Origin: Alkaliphilus sp. NP8
Lineage (GTDB): Bacteria; Bacillota; Clostridia; Peptostreptococcales; Natronincolaceae
Assembly: GCA_015978205.1 (NCBI GenBank)
Contig: JADWMM010000001.1
Span: forward strand, 33,382-97,381
Length of the DNA stretch: 64,000 nucleotides
Direction: 5' to 3'
This document shows positions 9,294-20,370 of this stretch, piece after piece; the stretch's first letter is position 1, and each line of letters begins with the position of its first letter. The translations under genes and the position numbers were made by a program. A model generated the notes under the pieces. It searched no databases. It saw only the letters and a program-made list of their open reading frames with translations, and was not told the origin of the DNA.

Positions 9294-10949
9294 CTATTTA
9301 ACTATTAAAATTTTACTGTAGAAGTCGTCTCTAACGGTATAAATACGATCTCCTGCTTTCAATTCATATGGCTCTATTTGTTTTCCTTCTTTTATTAGTA
9401 ATGCTTCTTCTAAATTAATGCTTATGTTGCTGTTTTTCTCCATCCACTGGGACTTGTTACTGCTCCAGTCTCTAGCATTGGTTATTTTTGTTTTCCAGCC
9501 AACAAGATTATCTTCTTCTGGTGCAGAAGCTATTAAACCATTTGTTACTCTTTGTCTTAAAAGAGAATCCATATTCTTTTGTACCATAATTGCACTTATT
9601 CTATCTCCATCAGTATAAATATATCCATGCCAATCCTTTAAGTTTCTTCTTCTAGCATAGGATGAATCTTCATCTACTGCATAATTACCACTATAAAACT
9701 CTTCTAAGCTTAGCTTCTTATTATTAGTTAAATCATATATATCTGTATCGTTATCAAAAAATAGTTCTTTTTCATCATCAAAGGACTGCCAATCATTTTC
9801 TTCTAGTACAAAGAAATCTTTTAGTTCTAACCTATCTTCTACTATTCGATCCATTCTACCTGCATATATATAACTCTGACCTATATTAGAATTATTAATA
9901 TCTTCGTTTAAAACATATACTATATCTGCATTAGATTCCATTCCTCTACCATCTGCTACAACGAAAACATCACTGTTAGGATTTAAAGCATATGTGTCTA
10001 CTAATCTATCGTTTTTTATAACTATAGTACCTTCATCAAAGTTTATATTTCTATTATTTGAAAGCTCAAATCCACCAGTAAACCAGTTTATATCTTCAAT
10101 TTTGTCTGAATATGTACTTTCATATTGGTTTTGAATTACCATTCTTTCAACTTTGTCTTTGCCAAATGAATCTTTACTAGCTAAATAAACAGTTTTACCA
10201 CGATAATATTTTAAATTATCATATGGAATTTCATGTCCACCAATATAAAGAGGGAAATCCTTATTATATGGTATAGTCATTGAATGTGTTACATCCTTCC
10301 ACTTACCATTACTAAGCTTTTGTACATTACTTATTGTTATTTTGTCTGAATACCTGTCTACAAAGTTTAATTCTGCCTTATATAAACCTTTAATTCTTAC
10401 AGAATCTCCTTCAATACTTATACGACTTATAATATCTGTATCTATTTCATCAAAATATAACTTTACTTTATCTCCCTCATATAAAGTATCTAAAGATACG
10501 TTTTTCCCATTTTTTAGAGCAATAGTTCCTGGCATGGTGAAGTAAGTTACTTCTTCACCATTTGCCAGTTCTAATACTAATTGGTTACGATCTATATTTT
10601 TAATTCTTCCAGTTCTTATTTTACTTCCAGGTGGTATATAACCTAAGGAGCTGGTAGAGTAGCCTTCTACAGAAACAACTCTTCTTCCTTGTAGGTCTGC
10701 ATAAATCTCCATACCTGGCATAAAGTTAGATGCATTAACAAAATAAGAATCTATAGTATACATAGCATCGTCAGCTATACGAATGGAGTAAAATTCCCCT
10801 TCGTATGTTTCTATTTCTAATCTACCGTCTATAGACTCCATTAAATATCCTTCCACAAAGCCCTGTCTATACGCTGTGTTAATATCTCCATAGGCAAATA
10901 CAGAAGATAATAATGTTATTGCTAAAATTAATATTATTGTTTTTTTCAT
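9294..10949 (-). CDS. Exported beta-repeat protein of the surface operon
   Basis: 551 residues with an N-terminal signal peptide (KKTIILILAITLLSSVFAYG). No catalytic domain is recognised. The body is made of repeating modules of about 70-90 residues, such as GYLMESIDGRLEIETYEGEF and GRIKNIDRNQLVLELANGEE, with a late GDKV or GDRI strand. These resemble the repeats in the 625-residue SLH protein nearby. It has no SLH or sortase signal of its own. AGGAGGT lies inside the end of the previous gene, whose stop is only three bases from this ATG, so translation is probably coupled. Likely a structural surface component; the exact role is unknown. Confidence 0.7.
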   Translation of the reverse strand: MKKTIILILAITLLSSVFAYGDINTAYRQGFVEGYLMESIDGRLEIETYEGEFYSIRIADDAMYTIDSYFVNASNFMPGMEIYADLQGRRVVSVEGYSTSSLGYIPPGSKIRTGRIKNIDRNQLVLELANGEEVTYFTMPGTIALKNGKNVSLDTLYEGDKVKLYFDEIDTDIISRISIEGDSVRIKGLYKAELNFVDRYSDKITISNVQKLSNGKWKDVTHSMTIPYNKDFPLYIGGHEIPYDNLKYYRGKTVYLASKDSFGKDKVERMVIQNQYESTYSDKIEDINWFTGGFELSNNRNINFDEGTIVIKNDRLVDTYALNPNSDVFVVADGRGMESNADIVYVLNEDINNSNIGQSYIYAGRMDRIVEDRLELKDFFVLEENDWQSFDDEKELFFDNDTDIYDLTNNKKLSLEEFYSGNYAVDEDSSYARRRNLKDWHGYIYTDGDRISAIMVQKNMDSLLRQRVTNGLIASAPEEDNLVGWKTKITNARDWSSNKSQWMEKNSNISINLEEALLIKEGKQIEPYELKAGDRIYTVRDDFYSKILIVK

Positions 10950-10952
10950 AGC

Positions 10953-13900
10953 TTACCTCCTAGTTCCTATGGCAGTATATCTACCTAAAACATCTATCTT
11001 ACCAGATACTACCCCATATCCTAAGCTTATATATCCATCTACTTCTTGCCAACTATTATTATAGTCATCAAAAATATTAAATTCTATATTGCTTAATTTT
11101 CTCATATTAGCTTTTTCCATATCGTAATCTAATACAAAATTCAATTTTTCTGCTAAATATTTTATGTCTGTATTATTTTTACCAACATATGCATAAGCCT
11201 CTAAGTTGTATATATTGGATAGTACATTTCCGCCTGGAGCATTGTTATTTCCATTATAAGGTTCTATTTCAAATCTTACCCCTGCATCTTCTCTATCCTC
11301 ATTTTGTCTTACAGTAGCTACATTAAAAGCAGAAGGATTAAAGCTTAATGTGAAGTCACTACCTATTACTTTTATATCTTCACTTCTATAATCTGTTACT
11401 ACACTAGCTGGCATACTAATAACTACTTTTTTACTTCCAGCTAAATCTCCTCTAGTTAAATCTATTACTAAATCATCATCTTCTTTTTCACCTATTACAA
11501 CATTGGCAGTATCACCAGTTTTAGATATTACAGTATCTTCTGTTAAGCTACCATCTTCATCTGGTGGACCTACTCTTCTACCTGTTTTTACAGTATTACT
11601 TTCCATAGAAGGATTCGATGAACCAAAATCTCCTACTGCCTTTACTACAAATCTATACCTAGTTCTACGTTCTAAATCATTATATGCAAAGGATGTAAGC
11701 TCTGTGGAACCAACAAATTCTGTATTTTCATCATCTATTACAACAAATACTTCATATTCCTCTGCACCTTCTACTTCATTCCAATGCACTCTTATAAATC
11801 TATCGTAGACAAGCTCTGCTACAACACCTGTAGGTGCATTTAACTCTGGTAGTCCATAAGTAATATCTTCATAAATTTCAGTTGCTCCTCTATCTGGATT
11901 GACTAATATTACACCATATTCATCTAATTTCCCTTCTGGAGTTTTTATCGTAATAGTTTCATTATCTATAAAGTTATATTCAGTGCCTTCATTACCTTCT
12001 TCCAGTACATAAGCTTTACCTTTAATATATATAACATCTCCGCCGTCTATTTCATCTTCCTCTGCCTCTTTCAATTTAGGCACAAAGTAAACTGCAGCCC
12101 CTTCCATAAAGCCAGAACCCTTTAACTTTATTTCTGTATCTCCTAAAACAGAAATAATAGAAATAGGATTTCTTTCATTTTCATCTAAAGGATCTACTAC
12201 TGATGTTATTTTAGGATCACTTAAATAAGTAAATGCATCTTGTAATTCCACAATATTTCCATCAGGATTTTCTACCTTTATACTTACAGTCCCAGGAACA
12301 TATGCTGGTGTTTTAAGTACTATTTTATCAAAATCTACAGAGGTTATATCGTTATTATTTACTTTAACTTGATTTTCTCCATCACCAAAATAAATTTTTA
12401 TTTCTTCGTTAGGGTAGCCATCCATAGTACGTCTAAAATCATTACCTTTTATTGTAACCTTAGTGCCACCAGTACTAGGTCCAAAGTTAGGAGAAACCTC
12501 AGTAATGTCTAAACCATCACTTTCTCCCTCAGTAAATTCAATATATATAGGTGGATCAGCACTATCAGACCCTACAACTCCTCCGTCTTCATTTTCTACT
12601 ATAAGTCTATATTCAGTATTTAAATACTCTTCATCTATAGCAGGCATTTTGAATGTAATTTTATTAGCAACAGATTCATCTGAAGGAGCATACTCTATAC
12701 CTTCAGTTATTTCTATTGCATTACCTATTGATATAGATTTTACAGGTTTTCTAAAGTCAGACCCTAAAATAGTAATAGTGTTACCACCATTATAATTTAC
12801 TCTAATTACTCTTTTATTACCCTGCAGGACACCTTCTTCTCCATCTTTAAAAATATTTCTTATTGTTGGTTCACTATCTGGATTTTTATACTCAAATTCT
12901 ATGCTTGTTTTACCATTATCAGGATTTATAAGTGTTACAGGTACTTTTCCTACAGTATAATAGCTAGGAGTGTTAAGTATTATATGTCTGCTATTTTCTA
13001 GTCTAGCATCTGGAGAAAAGCCTCTATCTACTCGTAACCTTTTTGTAGTGCTTGCCCCAGGTACTTTTTCAAGTCTTATTCTTACATATTCATAACCATC
13101 ATATGAATTTCCTTCTTTATCTTTAAGTAAATTTATCGGTAAAAATATTTCGCTATCATCATACTGCACATCTTCTAACTTGTATATTACTTTATCATTT
13201 CCGTTTCCTTCTTCTAGTGTAAAACTTAACTTTTTAGTTTCAGATGTTGCATCATACTCAACAATTAGATCATTTATTTGTACTGTAGCTAATCTGTCTC
13301 TTATTCTACCAGAATTTTCTAGTGCATCTATAGGTATGTCTCTATTAGAAATATTAGTATCTGCTGGGTCTCCAAACTGAACTATCTGTAAAGTTTTTTG
13401 TTTTATTTTATCTACACCTACTATTACATTAACCATACTTTCTTTAAAACTTTCTCCTAATATTTCTACTTTTTCACCACCTTGTTTTCTTCCTACATCA
13501 GGGGTTATGTCGCTTATATTAGGATTAGAAGCCTCATAATTATAATCAAGCTTATTAGAAACACCATGGTCGTTATTAACTAAATATACTTCTACACTGC
13601 CTTCTATTCCTTTAGGCGTTTCCACTTCTATAGTGCTAGATGTAAAGTCTTTAACAATAACTTCTTCTCCACCAAAGTATATTTTAGGTAGAATAGGCTT
13701 TATGTATTTATCCCATCCATCTTCCTCTTCTACTAATTCGTCATATTTTTGTTTTATTTCATTACTTCTCCAATGTCTTAAATCATCATACTTTTCATTA
13801 CCATTTAAATCTGTATAAGGCTCATTATTATCTCTTTCAGCATTATTATTAAAATCTTTATACGGTTCAAAAAATCTAAATCCAGATCCTTCTATAATTA

Positions 13901-16900
13901 CATTTTCTCCCCCTGCTGCAGATCCACTTTTTAATATAAGTCTATCTATTTTAGGATTACTTATTGGGATTATATAAGTAAATCCATCCTTTACACTTGC
14001 ACTACCACCATCTGGATTTACAACAACTACAGGAACTATCTTTCTATCAGAGTCTGTTTCCTCTGTCAAATTTCCTGGGTATGGTGGAACCTTAACCCTT
14101 AAAGTTTTTCCGTCTGTTGAGACCTCTATCCTTTCAGGAGCTACTTTAACTGAACCTATTATTACAGATATTTTTTCATTATTACCATTATCCTTAAATC
14201 CATCACCTTCTATATTTATATAATACTCACCTTCTGTAGATCCTTCATTAGGTTTTATTTCTGTAATTACAGGATTATATTCAGGCTGAAAATAGTAGTA
14301 CAATCCATTTTTGCCTAATCTTTCATCGTAATTAGTATCTGGATTTACAATACGTAAATCGTAATATCCTTCTCTTGGAAGTGAAGGAACTCGAAATAAA
14401 AGCTCGTTATTATTAACAACTTGAACTTTATTTCCTGTAATTTTATTCTCTCCATTTACTTCCTCTATTTCATAAGGAGTTAGCATTGATAATACTTTAT
14501 CCCCTATTTTAATTTCATTTGTAGAAAGATTAGAATCATCAATATGTGTGCTTAATTTTTCTTCTAATTCTCCTGCTTTTTTACCATGAATAGCGTTACT
14601 TTTTATAAAAATCTCATATACATTTTTATCTCCATTAGTTAATAGAATCTTCCCTAATACAGTATCATAGCATATTTTATAATAAGCTGAAGTAGCATTA
14701 TCTTGTAGAATTACACTATGATGATAATCCGAAAGTTTTAAATCCTTGTCTTCTATTTTTATTATAGGATCAGTTTTAGCAGGTTCATAAGACTTTAGCT
14801 CTATGGTTTTTCCATCTTCACCTATATTGTAATTATTTATATCTTCATTATTTAAAAGTATTCTAGTTCCAATAATCCTATAAATTCCTGTGCCTGATAA
14901 ATCTTTTACTAAAGGATTTGGTGGCAATAGATTTTCACCTGTTAAAGTTACTAATGTATTAGCTGAACCCTCTTTAGGATTAAAATCTATAATCTTAGGT
15001 TCTGTATATGTTTTAACATAAAGGAAATCATCATATATTGCCATATCTCCTTCTTCATTTTGTAATATAATCTGATAATAACCTTCTGGATTTGGCGGTG
15101 CATCAAATGTTATTTTTGTTCCTGTTCCATTTCTTTCTATCCCATTAATTTTTTCACCATCTAAGTACAAAGAAATTCCATCTCTAAAGTTTTGACCTTT
15201 TATTACTACCCCTTGCTCTCCACCAGTAGTAACTGTTGATGGAGCAACATCTGTTATAGCAGGTATATCGTCTGGAGCTACTCTAACAAATCTTATATTT
15301 TCTTCATCACTTAACCCCATATGTTTGTAAGGATCGTCAGCTGTTATTGGCTCTTCATTCTTAATAGGATTTGTAACTCTTAGCCTACTAATTTGATTTA
15401 TAACACCAGGATCTATATTGCTTCCACCTGGAACTGTAATCATTATTTTTGTTGCTAAGTCGTTACCTTCAGTTCCATCTATTTCAATACCATTAGTATC
15501 ATACATTTTTATGTCTATTGTATCATCTAAGTTTGGATTAAGAACTACTTCTCCTTCTAAATCGATAACTGGATATTTTTCTTTTCTTCCCTCTTCATCA
15601 CTATATCTGTATTTAACAAAATTTTCACCAGTTATGGACATTTTAAAGTCATTAGTTATCTTATTATCTTCATTTACTGGAATTTGATTTGGAGTAATAT
15701 CTGTTATATTAGGTTTATAGCTTATAGGAGTAAATATAAATTTTCCATCCCAAGTTTCAGTTTCTGTTATAACTAAAGGCTTATCCATTCCTTCGTACTC
15801 TACAGTAGTAACTACAGTAACCGTAACATCTCTACTATCATTTTCTCCACTTTCTATATTTATGGAAGGAACTCTTATATTTACTTTATCAGTACTATTC
15901 GTAAAGGTAGATCCTTCTCTGAAAGTAGCATCTCCACCTACTAAAACATTTATTTCTCTTTCAATTTTAGTTACATCTACACCTTCTCTTCCACCTATAA
16001 GTTTGTATTTACCTATAGATTGATTCCCATCGATTGCTTCGTAAGAAACTTTTAAAATAGTAGAATTAGGATCTATTTCATCATTATTATTAATCTTAAA
16101 TTCGCTATTAGAATTAGGAGAGAAAACGTTTGGACTTAATGTACCAATATACCTACCATGTATAGTAGCATCTTGCCCTGTTTCTGACCCAATATTAGGG
16201 TCTACATCCTCTATTGAAATAGTATCGTCATTGTCAACCACAGTAAATATATTGTTTTCAAACATTTTAGTGCTAATAACCTTACCTTCTAAATCTATTT
16301 TATCATTTACATCATTAGTTAAAATTACATGATACCTACCCTGCTCTAGTCCTACAGGTACTTCAATAGTAAATACATCTATAACTTTCTCATTTGCACT
16401 GTTTTCCTCTACATCCTTTGAATAAGATATTTTTTTTGCCCTATTATTTACTCTGTAAGAATCACTACCATCAGTATTTTTAAGAAAGAATACACTCATA
16501 TCACCAGTTAATTCTTCCCCTTTTATTCTAACTGTTGTTGTGTTAGCAGCACTAGCAGGACCTTGATTTGGCTCCATAGTAATATCATCACTAACGTTTA
16601 ACTCTCCATATACTGTAAATAGATTTACATAGTTATCCTCTATTGTAAGATCTCCGTCATCGTATACGAATTCTACTCTGTAAGCACTTCCGGGTGTATT
16701 CGGAGAAAAACTTTTAGTTATTTTAGTACTTTCTATCGTTATTAAACTAGGATCATTTTCTAAAGATCCGGACCTGTTATAAAAATTTATTTCACCATCT
16801 GGTGCATCATGAAAATCTTTAAAACCAGTACCATTAATAATTACTTCTTCTTCATTACTTACTATTCTGTTTACAGGATCTATACTATTAATAGTAGGCA

Positions 16901-17291
16901 TAACCTGTTGGCCTATATCGTAGTTCTTATTTCCCACCGACAACCTAGACACTCCGCTAGGGTTATCTACTCTATAATAAAGTCTATAGTCATTTTCTAC
17001 TATAGTAGTAAGTGCAGTTGGCTCTCCCATTTCATCCCTTACTATTACAGGGTTTTCACCCAATTGTTCTAAATTAGTACCGTTTACCTCAATATATATA
17101 ACTTCTATATCATTCGGTCCAGTATACGTTTTAGTTACAAGTACATCATACACTGGTATAGGAGGATCTACATCCTCTGCAAAGGCCATTATACCTTCCA
17201 TAGGTAATACTCCTAAAACCATTATGAAAGCTACTGCCATACTTATAAATCTTTTTACAAAAATACTATTCAATCTTTTAATATGTCTCAT
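10953..17291 (-). CDS. Giant exported IPT/TIG-repeat protein with fibronectin III domain
   Basis: About 2112 residues. I chose the ATG of MRHIKRLNS because GAGGTG lies six bases upstream; an earlier in-frame TTG lacks a site. A signal sequence with VAFIMVLGVLP follows. At least ten IPT/TIG (Ig-like) repeats run through most of the protein, each opening with a line such as ITDVAPSTVTTGGEQGVVIKG or ISDITPDVGRKQGGEKVEIL and ending in G-x-G/N-F. A fibronectin type III domain lies at about 1817-1905. One repeat near residues 1143-1168 is interrupted by a DxNxN-type segment that looks calcium-binding. The last 45 residues resemble the end of the 966-residue neighbour. No wall anchor is visible. Probably a surface fibre or S-layer-associated scaffold. 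Confidence 0.8.
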   Translation of the reverse strand: MRHIKRLNSIFVKRFISMAVAFIMVLGVLPMEGIMAFAEDVDPPIPVYDVLVTKTYTGPNDIEVIYIEVNGTNLEQLGENPVIVRDEMGEPTALTTIVENDYRLYYRVDNPSGVSRLSVGNKNYDIGQQVMPTINSIDPVNRIVSNEEEVIINGTGFKDFHDAPDGEINFYNRSGSLENDPSLITIESTKITKSFSPNTPGSAYRVEFVYDDGDLTIEDNYVNLFTVYGELNVSDDITMEPNQGPASAANTTTVRIKGEELTGDMSVFFLKNTDGSDSYRVNNRAKKISYSKDVEENSANEKVIDVFTIEVPVGLEQGRYHVILTNDVNDKIDLEGKVISTKMFENNIFTVVDNDDTISIEDVDPNIGSETGQDATIHGRYIGTLSPNVFSPNSNSEFKINNNDEIDPNSTILKVSYEAIDGNQSIGKYKLIGGREGVDVTKIEREINVLVGGDATFREGSTFTNSTDKVNIRVPSINIESGENDSRDVTVTVVTTVEYEGMDKPLVITETETWDGKFIFTPISYKPNITDITPNQIPVNEDNKITNDFKMSITGENFVKYRYSDEEGRKEKYPVIDLEGEVVLNPNLDDTIDIKMYDTNGIEIDGTEGNDLATKIMITVPGGSNIDPGVINQISRLRVTNPIKNEEPITADDPYKHMGLSDEENIRFVRVAPDDIPAITDVAPSTVTTGGEQGVVIKGQNFRDGISLYLDGEKINGIERNGTGTKITFDAPPNPEGYYQIILQNEEGDMAIYDDFLYVKTYTEPKIIDFNPKEGSANTLVTLTGENLLPPNPLVKDLSGTGIYRIIGTRILLNNEDINNYNIGEDGKTIELKSYEPAKTDPIIKIEDKDLKLSDYHHSVILQDNATSAYYKICYDTVLGKILLTNGDKNVYEIFIKSNAIHGKKAGELEEKLSTHIDDSNLSTNEIKIGDKVLSMLTPYEIEEVNGENKITGNKVQVVNNNELLFRVPSLPREGYYDLRIVNPDTNYDERLGKNGLYYYFQPEYNPVITEIKPNEGSTEGEYYINIEGDGFKDNGNNEKISVIIGSVKVAPERIEVSTDGKTLRVKVPPYPGNLTEETDSDRKIVPVVVVNPDGGSASVKDGFTYIIPISNPKIDRLILKSGSAAGGENVIIEGSGFRFFEPYKDFNNNAERDNNEPYTDLNGNEKYDDLRHWRSNEIKQKYDELVEEEDGWDKYIKPILPKIYFGGEEVIVKDFTSSTIEVETPKGIEGSVEVYLVNNDHGVSNKLDYNYEASNPNISDITPDVGRKQGGEKVEILGESFKESMVNVIVGVDKIKQKTLQIVQFGDPADTNISNRDIPIDALENSGRIRDRLATVQINDLIVEYDATSETKKLSFTLEEGNGNDKVIYKLEDVQYDDSEIFLPINLLKDKEGNSYDGYEYVRIRLEKVPGASTTKRLRVDRGFSPDARLENSRHIILNTPSYYTVGKVPVTLINPDNGKTSIEFEYKNPDSEPTIRNIFKDGEEGVLQGNKRVIRVNYNGGNTITILGSDFRKPVKSISIGNAIEITEGIEYAPSDESVANKITFKMPAIDEEYLNTEYRLIVENEDGGVVGSDSADPPIYIEFTEGESDGLDITEVSPNFGPSTGGTKVTIKGNDFRRTMDGYPNEEIKIYFGDGENQVKVNNNDITSVDFDKIVLKTPAYVPGTVSIKVENPDGNIVELQDAFTYLSDPKITSVVDPLDENERNPISIISVLGDTEIKLKGSGFMEGAAVYFVPKLKEAEEDEIDGGDVIYIKGKAYVLEEGNEGTEYNFIDNETITIKTPEGKLDEYGVILVNPDRGATEIYEDITYGLPELNAPTGVVAELVYDRFIRVHWNEVEGAEEYEVFVVIDDENTEFVGSTELTSFAYNDLERRTRYRFVVKAVGDFGSSNPSMESNTVKTGRRVGPPDEDGSLTEDTVISKTGDTANVVIGEKEDDDLVIDLTRGDLAGSKKVVISMPASVVTDYRSEDIKVIGSDFTLSFNPSAFNVATVRQNEDREDAGVRFEIEPYNGNNNAPGGNVLSNIYNLEAYAYVGKNNTDIKYLAEKLNFVLDYDMEKANMRKLSNIEFNIFDDYNNSWQEVDGYISLGYGVVSGKIDVLGRYTAIGTRR

Positions 17292-17313
17292 TCTACGCAC
17301 CTCACTTTGTCCA

Positions 17314-20214
17314 TTACTTAGATTCAACTACTACGAAAATTCCTTCTTTTACTGTATTAATAATAACGCGCTGATCCACTTTATTTATATTAAAAACTTC
17401 CTCATTCCAGCTTCTTGAAATATCATCATATCTTAAAACAATAAACTCCTTTTCATTGCCTTTATCATACGGAAGCTCTATTTCTATATTACCAATACTT
17501 ACATCATTGCTTACTATCTGTATCATTTCAGACTTAATATTATAATTTTTTAAGGTTCTTTTTAGGTTTTGTGCTAAAAACGGCTCTACACGACCTAAAT
17601 ATAAATAGCTTTCTTTATTTTTTTCGCTTTTTACATATACATCGTAAAGATTAATATTAGCATATTTGGAATAAGTGTCTATTTCTCTAATTCTATCACT
17701 ATTCCCATATTCAAAAACTATTTTTCTACTTAATGTATCTTTTCCCATAAGCTCATCTAAGTCTAATTCTATACTACTATTTCTACGGTATTTTTCTAAA
17801 TATAAAGTGTCTTCACTTCTAGATACAGTTTCAATAACCTCTTCGTATCTATTGCTTTCTTTTACACGGTATCCATCTTCTGGAATATGTTCTCCTTCTG
17901 GAACTACACTCAATGTCCCATATATTTCTCTATTATGATTTCTACTATTTTCTATTTCTATATTATACAAACCAGGATCTAGCTTATCTCTTCCATTAGG
18001 TAAATACACCTCTAAGTAACTTCTTCCATTATCATCTACTTCAACGTCTACATCATCTGCTCTTTCCTTATTAAAATAAACATCTATAGTATCATCATAG
18101 AAAAAATCTCCATATATTATTAAAGGTTCATCTTCATCGTAATCTTCTACTATACTTTTAACTACAATATCTTCTTCCTTTACTTCAGGAGTTGTCATAG
18201 TAGTAAAGGTCCAATCAGTAATAGCTTCATTATATTGTTTAGCATTATCGCCAGCATCATTATGCACTACACCTGCCGATATAGTAACTTCGTATGTAAT
18301 CTGTGGTGATAACAACTTAACAGGAATAAACAAATATGCCTCCTGTCTCGATCTATTTTTATAAAAAATATGTTTTTTAATCATATCTTGATTAGATTTT
18401 ACCTGCGAAATAAATTCAGTATCTAAGTAATTAGTATCAGACGCAGAAGGCGCTATTTCACTGTTTAATAAATTGTCCAAACCAGAATCTGTATTAAATT
18501 CTAAATTACCGTCTATATCTTCAAAAGTAACTCTTAGAAAATATCTTTTTACACCATTTATAGTTTTAGGATTAATAGCAAGTCCTAAGTCATTCTCATT
18601 GTACCATTTATCAGAACTTCCTTCTGGATCCTTACCTATAACTAAAGGATTTTCTTTAGTTAATAAGTTGAATCTTAAATTAGTATTTACTTCTTTCCAA
18701 TCTTCCTCTTCTAATGTTCCATTAATATTATTAAAGTAAAGAGTTATTGCATATCTACCTGCATACTTTTCTGTAGAAAACTTTCTCGCATTTTTTCCAC
18801 GTATTTTTGGTCTAAGCTCTGTTACACTTCTAAACTCTATATCTTCTTTTTCTATTTTAATAGTTTCAGTAAGATTTTCACCTATAGGGGCAAGTTCAAT
18901 TCTTTCTATGTTTTTATTAAAGTTACGCCCAAATATTTTAAACTCCCATTTTCCTGCTTCCCATATTTCTGTTACTTTAGGTTTATTATTTTCTGCAGTA
19001 TAGGCTTCTATATTATCATCACTATTTCCTTTTACTATAATATCTGCTTTAAAGTCAGCTACAGCATTACTACTTCTACTTTCTAAAGAATCCTTTGGAA
19101 CTATAAGCTCATACTTTTTACCAAAGTCTAAATCTTTATTAGGGTATAGAGACAATTTTGTCTTTTTAATATTATCCTCAAAGTAATATGAAAACTCATA
19201 TTTTTCAAAATCAATATTTACAGTTAAATCCTCTTTATTAACTACATCAGACTCATTTTCTTTGTTTTCTTCTGCTTCATTTATAGCTGCTTCTGTACCA
19301 TAAACATCTATTAACTCAATTTCTTGCAGTGCATCGTAGCTTATTCTTTTAGTATCTCTTGGATCATCTGGTTTTTGTTCTAAAATATCATCTTTAGCTG
19401 TAGGAATTACTTCTTTATCTAATTTTAAAACTATAGGCTTGTCTTTTCCGTACTGTGGTGCATTAGATATAGTATAAAAGTTTGCATTGTTTTTCTTTAT
19501 AATTTCATTTTCAGTTTTCTCTGGCTGTAGCCATTTAGCAGTAGTATTTGCGTTATCCTTATTAGTCCAGAAAGTTGCTAATATATCTTCATTAAGGTTA
19601 GATCCGTTTTTATATTTAATTCCGCTTTTATTTATTTTTATTCCATATTTATTTAAAGCTTTTAGCTGTTGTTTAGGTGTTATTTTAATAGTAGTATTAT
19701 TAATAATTTCTACCTTCTCCACAGGTACAATATCCATACCTACAGGTTCTTCTTTACTATTTAAACTAGTTAAATCTTCTAAAAACTTAAATTTGTCTAT
19801 AGTGTTGCTATTTGCATTATACACAGCATCTATAACGTTCTGTTCTCCCTTTTCTTCTATAATACTATTTGGTATGATTTTTTTTCCTTTTTCTCCAAAG
19901 TTATAAAAATTATATATAAAGGTTTTATCATAAGTATTACCATTGTTATCTATAGCTGTACCATCTGGCTTAGGCATTTTGTACAGCTCTGTTACTTCTT
20001 TAAGTTTTTCATCTGTTACTGCTTTTATTTCCTTGTTTAAATTTATGTAAATAATATTTCCACTAACATTTAAACTAGCATTTTCGTACTCTGTATTAAT
20101 ATTACTTACTTCTGCATAGCTAGCAGATGGTGTCCATAAAAACATACTACAAATAATAGAAAAAGTTATTCCTAAAGCAATTACCCTTTTGTTGTATTTA
20201 AAATCTATACTCAA
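17314..20214 (-). CDS. Large exported beta-rich surface protein, first gene of the surface operon
   Basis: 966 residues with a signal peptide (ITFSIICSMFLWTPSASYA). The start is TTG with AAGGGGG eight bases upstream. The middle has Ig-like modules, including VTEIWEAGKWEFKIFGRNF, similar in spirit to the IPT repeats of the next gene, and SYLEVYLPNGRDKLDPGLYN. The C-terminal segment YDDISRSWNEEVF...GIFVVVESK matches in pattern the end of the 2112-residue protein. There is no SLH domain, sortase motif or enzyme motif. The next gene starts 22 bases after the stop. It may form a surface structure together with the IPT protein; this is inference. Confidence 0.7.
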   Translation of the reverse strand: MSIDFKYNKRVIALGITFSIICSMFLWTPSASYAEVSNINTEYENASLNVSGNIIYINLNKEIKAVTDEKLKEVTELYKMPKPDGTAIDNNGNTYDKTFIYNFYNFGEKGKKIIPNSIIEEKGEQNVIDAVYNANSNTIDKFKFLEDLTSLNSKEEPVGMDIVPVEKVEIINNTTIKITPKQQLKALNKYGIKINKSGIKYKNGSNLNEDILATFWTNKDNANTTAKWLQPEKTENEIIKKNNANFYTISNAPQYGKDKPIVLKLDKEVIPTAKDDILEQKPDDPRDTKRISYDALQEIELIDVYGTEAAINEAEENKENESDVVNKEDLTVNIDFEKYEFSYYFEDNIKKTKLSLYPNKDLDFGKKYELIVPKDSLESRSSNAVADFKADIIVKGNSDDNIEAYTAENNKPKVTEIWEAGKWEFKIFGRNFNKNIERIELAPIGENLTETIKIEKEDIEFRSVTELRPKIRGKNARKFSTEKYAGRYAITLYFNNINGTLEEEDWKEVNTNLRFNLLTKENPLVIGKDPEGSSDKWYNENDLGLAINPKTINGVKRYFLRVTFEDIDGNLEFNTDSGLDNLLNSEIAPSASDTNYLDTEFISQVKSNQDMIKKHIFYKNRSRQEAYLFIPVKLLSPQITYEVTISAGVVHNDAGDNAKQYNEAITDWTFTTMTTPEVKEEDIVVKSIVEDYDEDEPLIIYGDFFYDDTIDVYFNKERADDVDVEVDDNGRSYLEVYLPNGRDKLDPGLYNIEIENSRNHNREIYGTLSVVPEGEHIPEDGYRVKESNRYEEVIETVSRSEDTLYLEKYRRNSSIELDLDELMGKDTLSRKIVFEYGNSDRIREIDTYSKYANINLYDVYVKSEKNKESYLYLGRVEPFLAQNLKRTLKNYNIKSEMIQIVSNDVSIGNIEIELPYDKGNEKEFIVLRYDDISRSWNEEVFNINKVDQRVIINTVKEGIFVVVESK

Positions 20215-20370
20215 AATATATTCCCCCTTATTTTTTTACAGCTTTCTACATAATATATTAATATTATCGGCATATCTCCAATATTTCTTTATGTAATAAA
20301 AGCATTTTAATAAAACTTGGAATAATATTTAAAATTCTGAATTTAATCCTTAAAAATTCCGAACATATGT

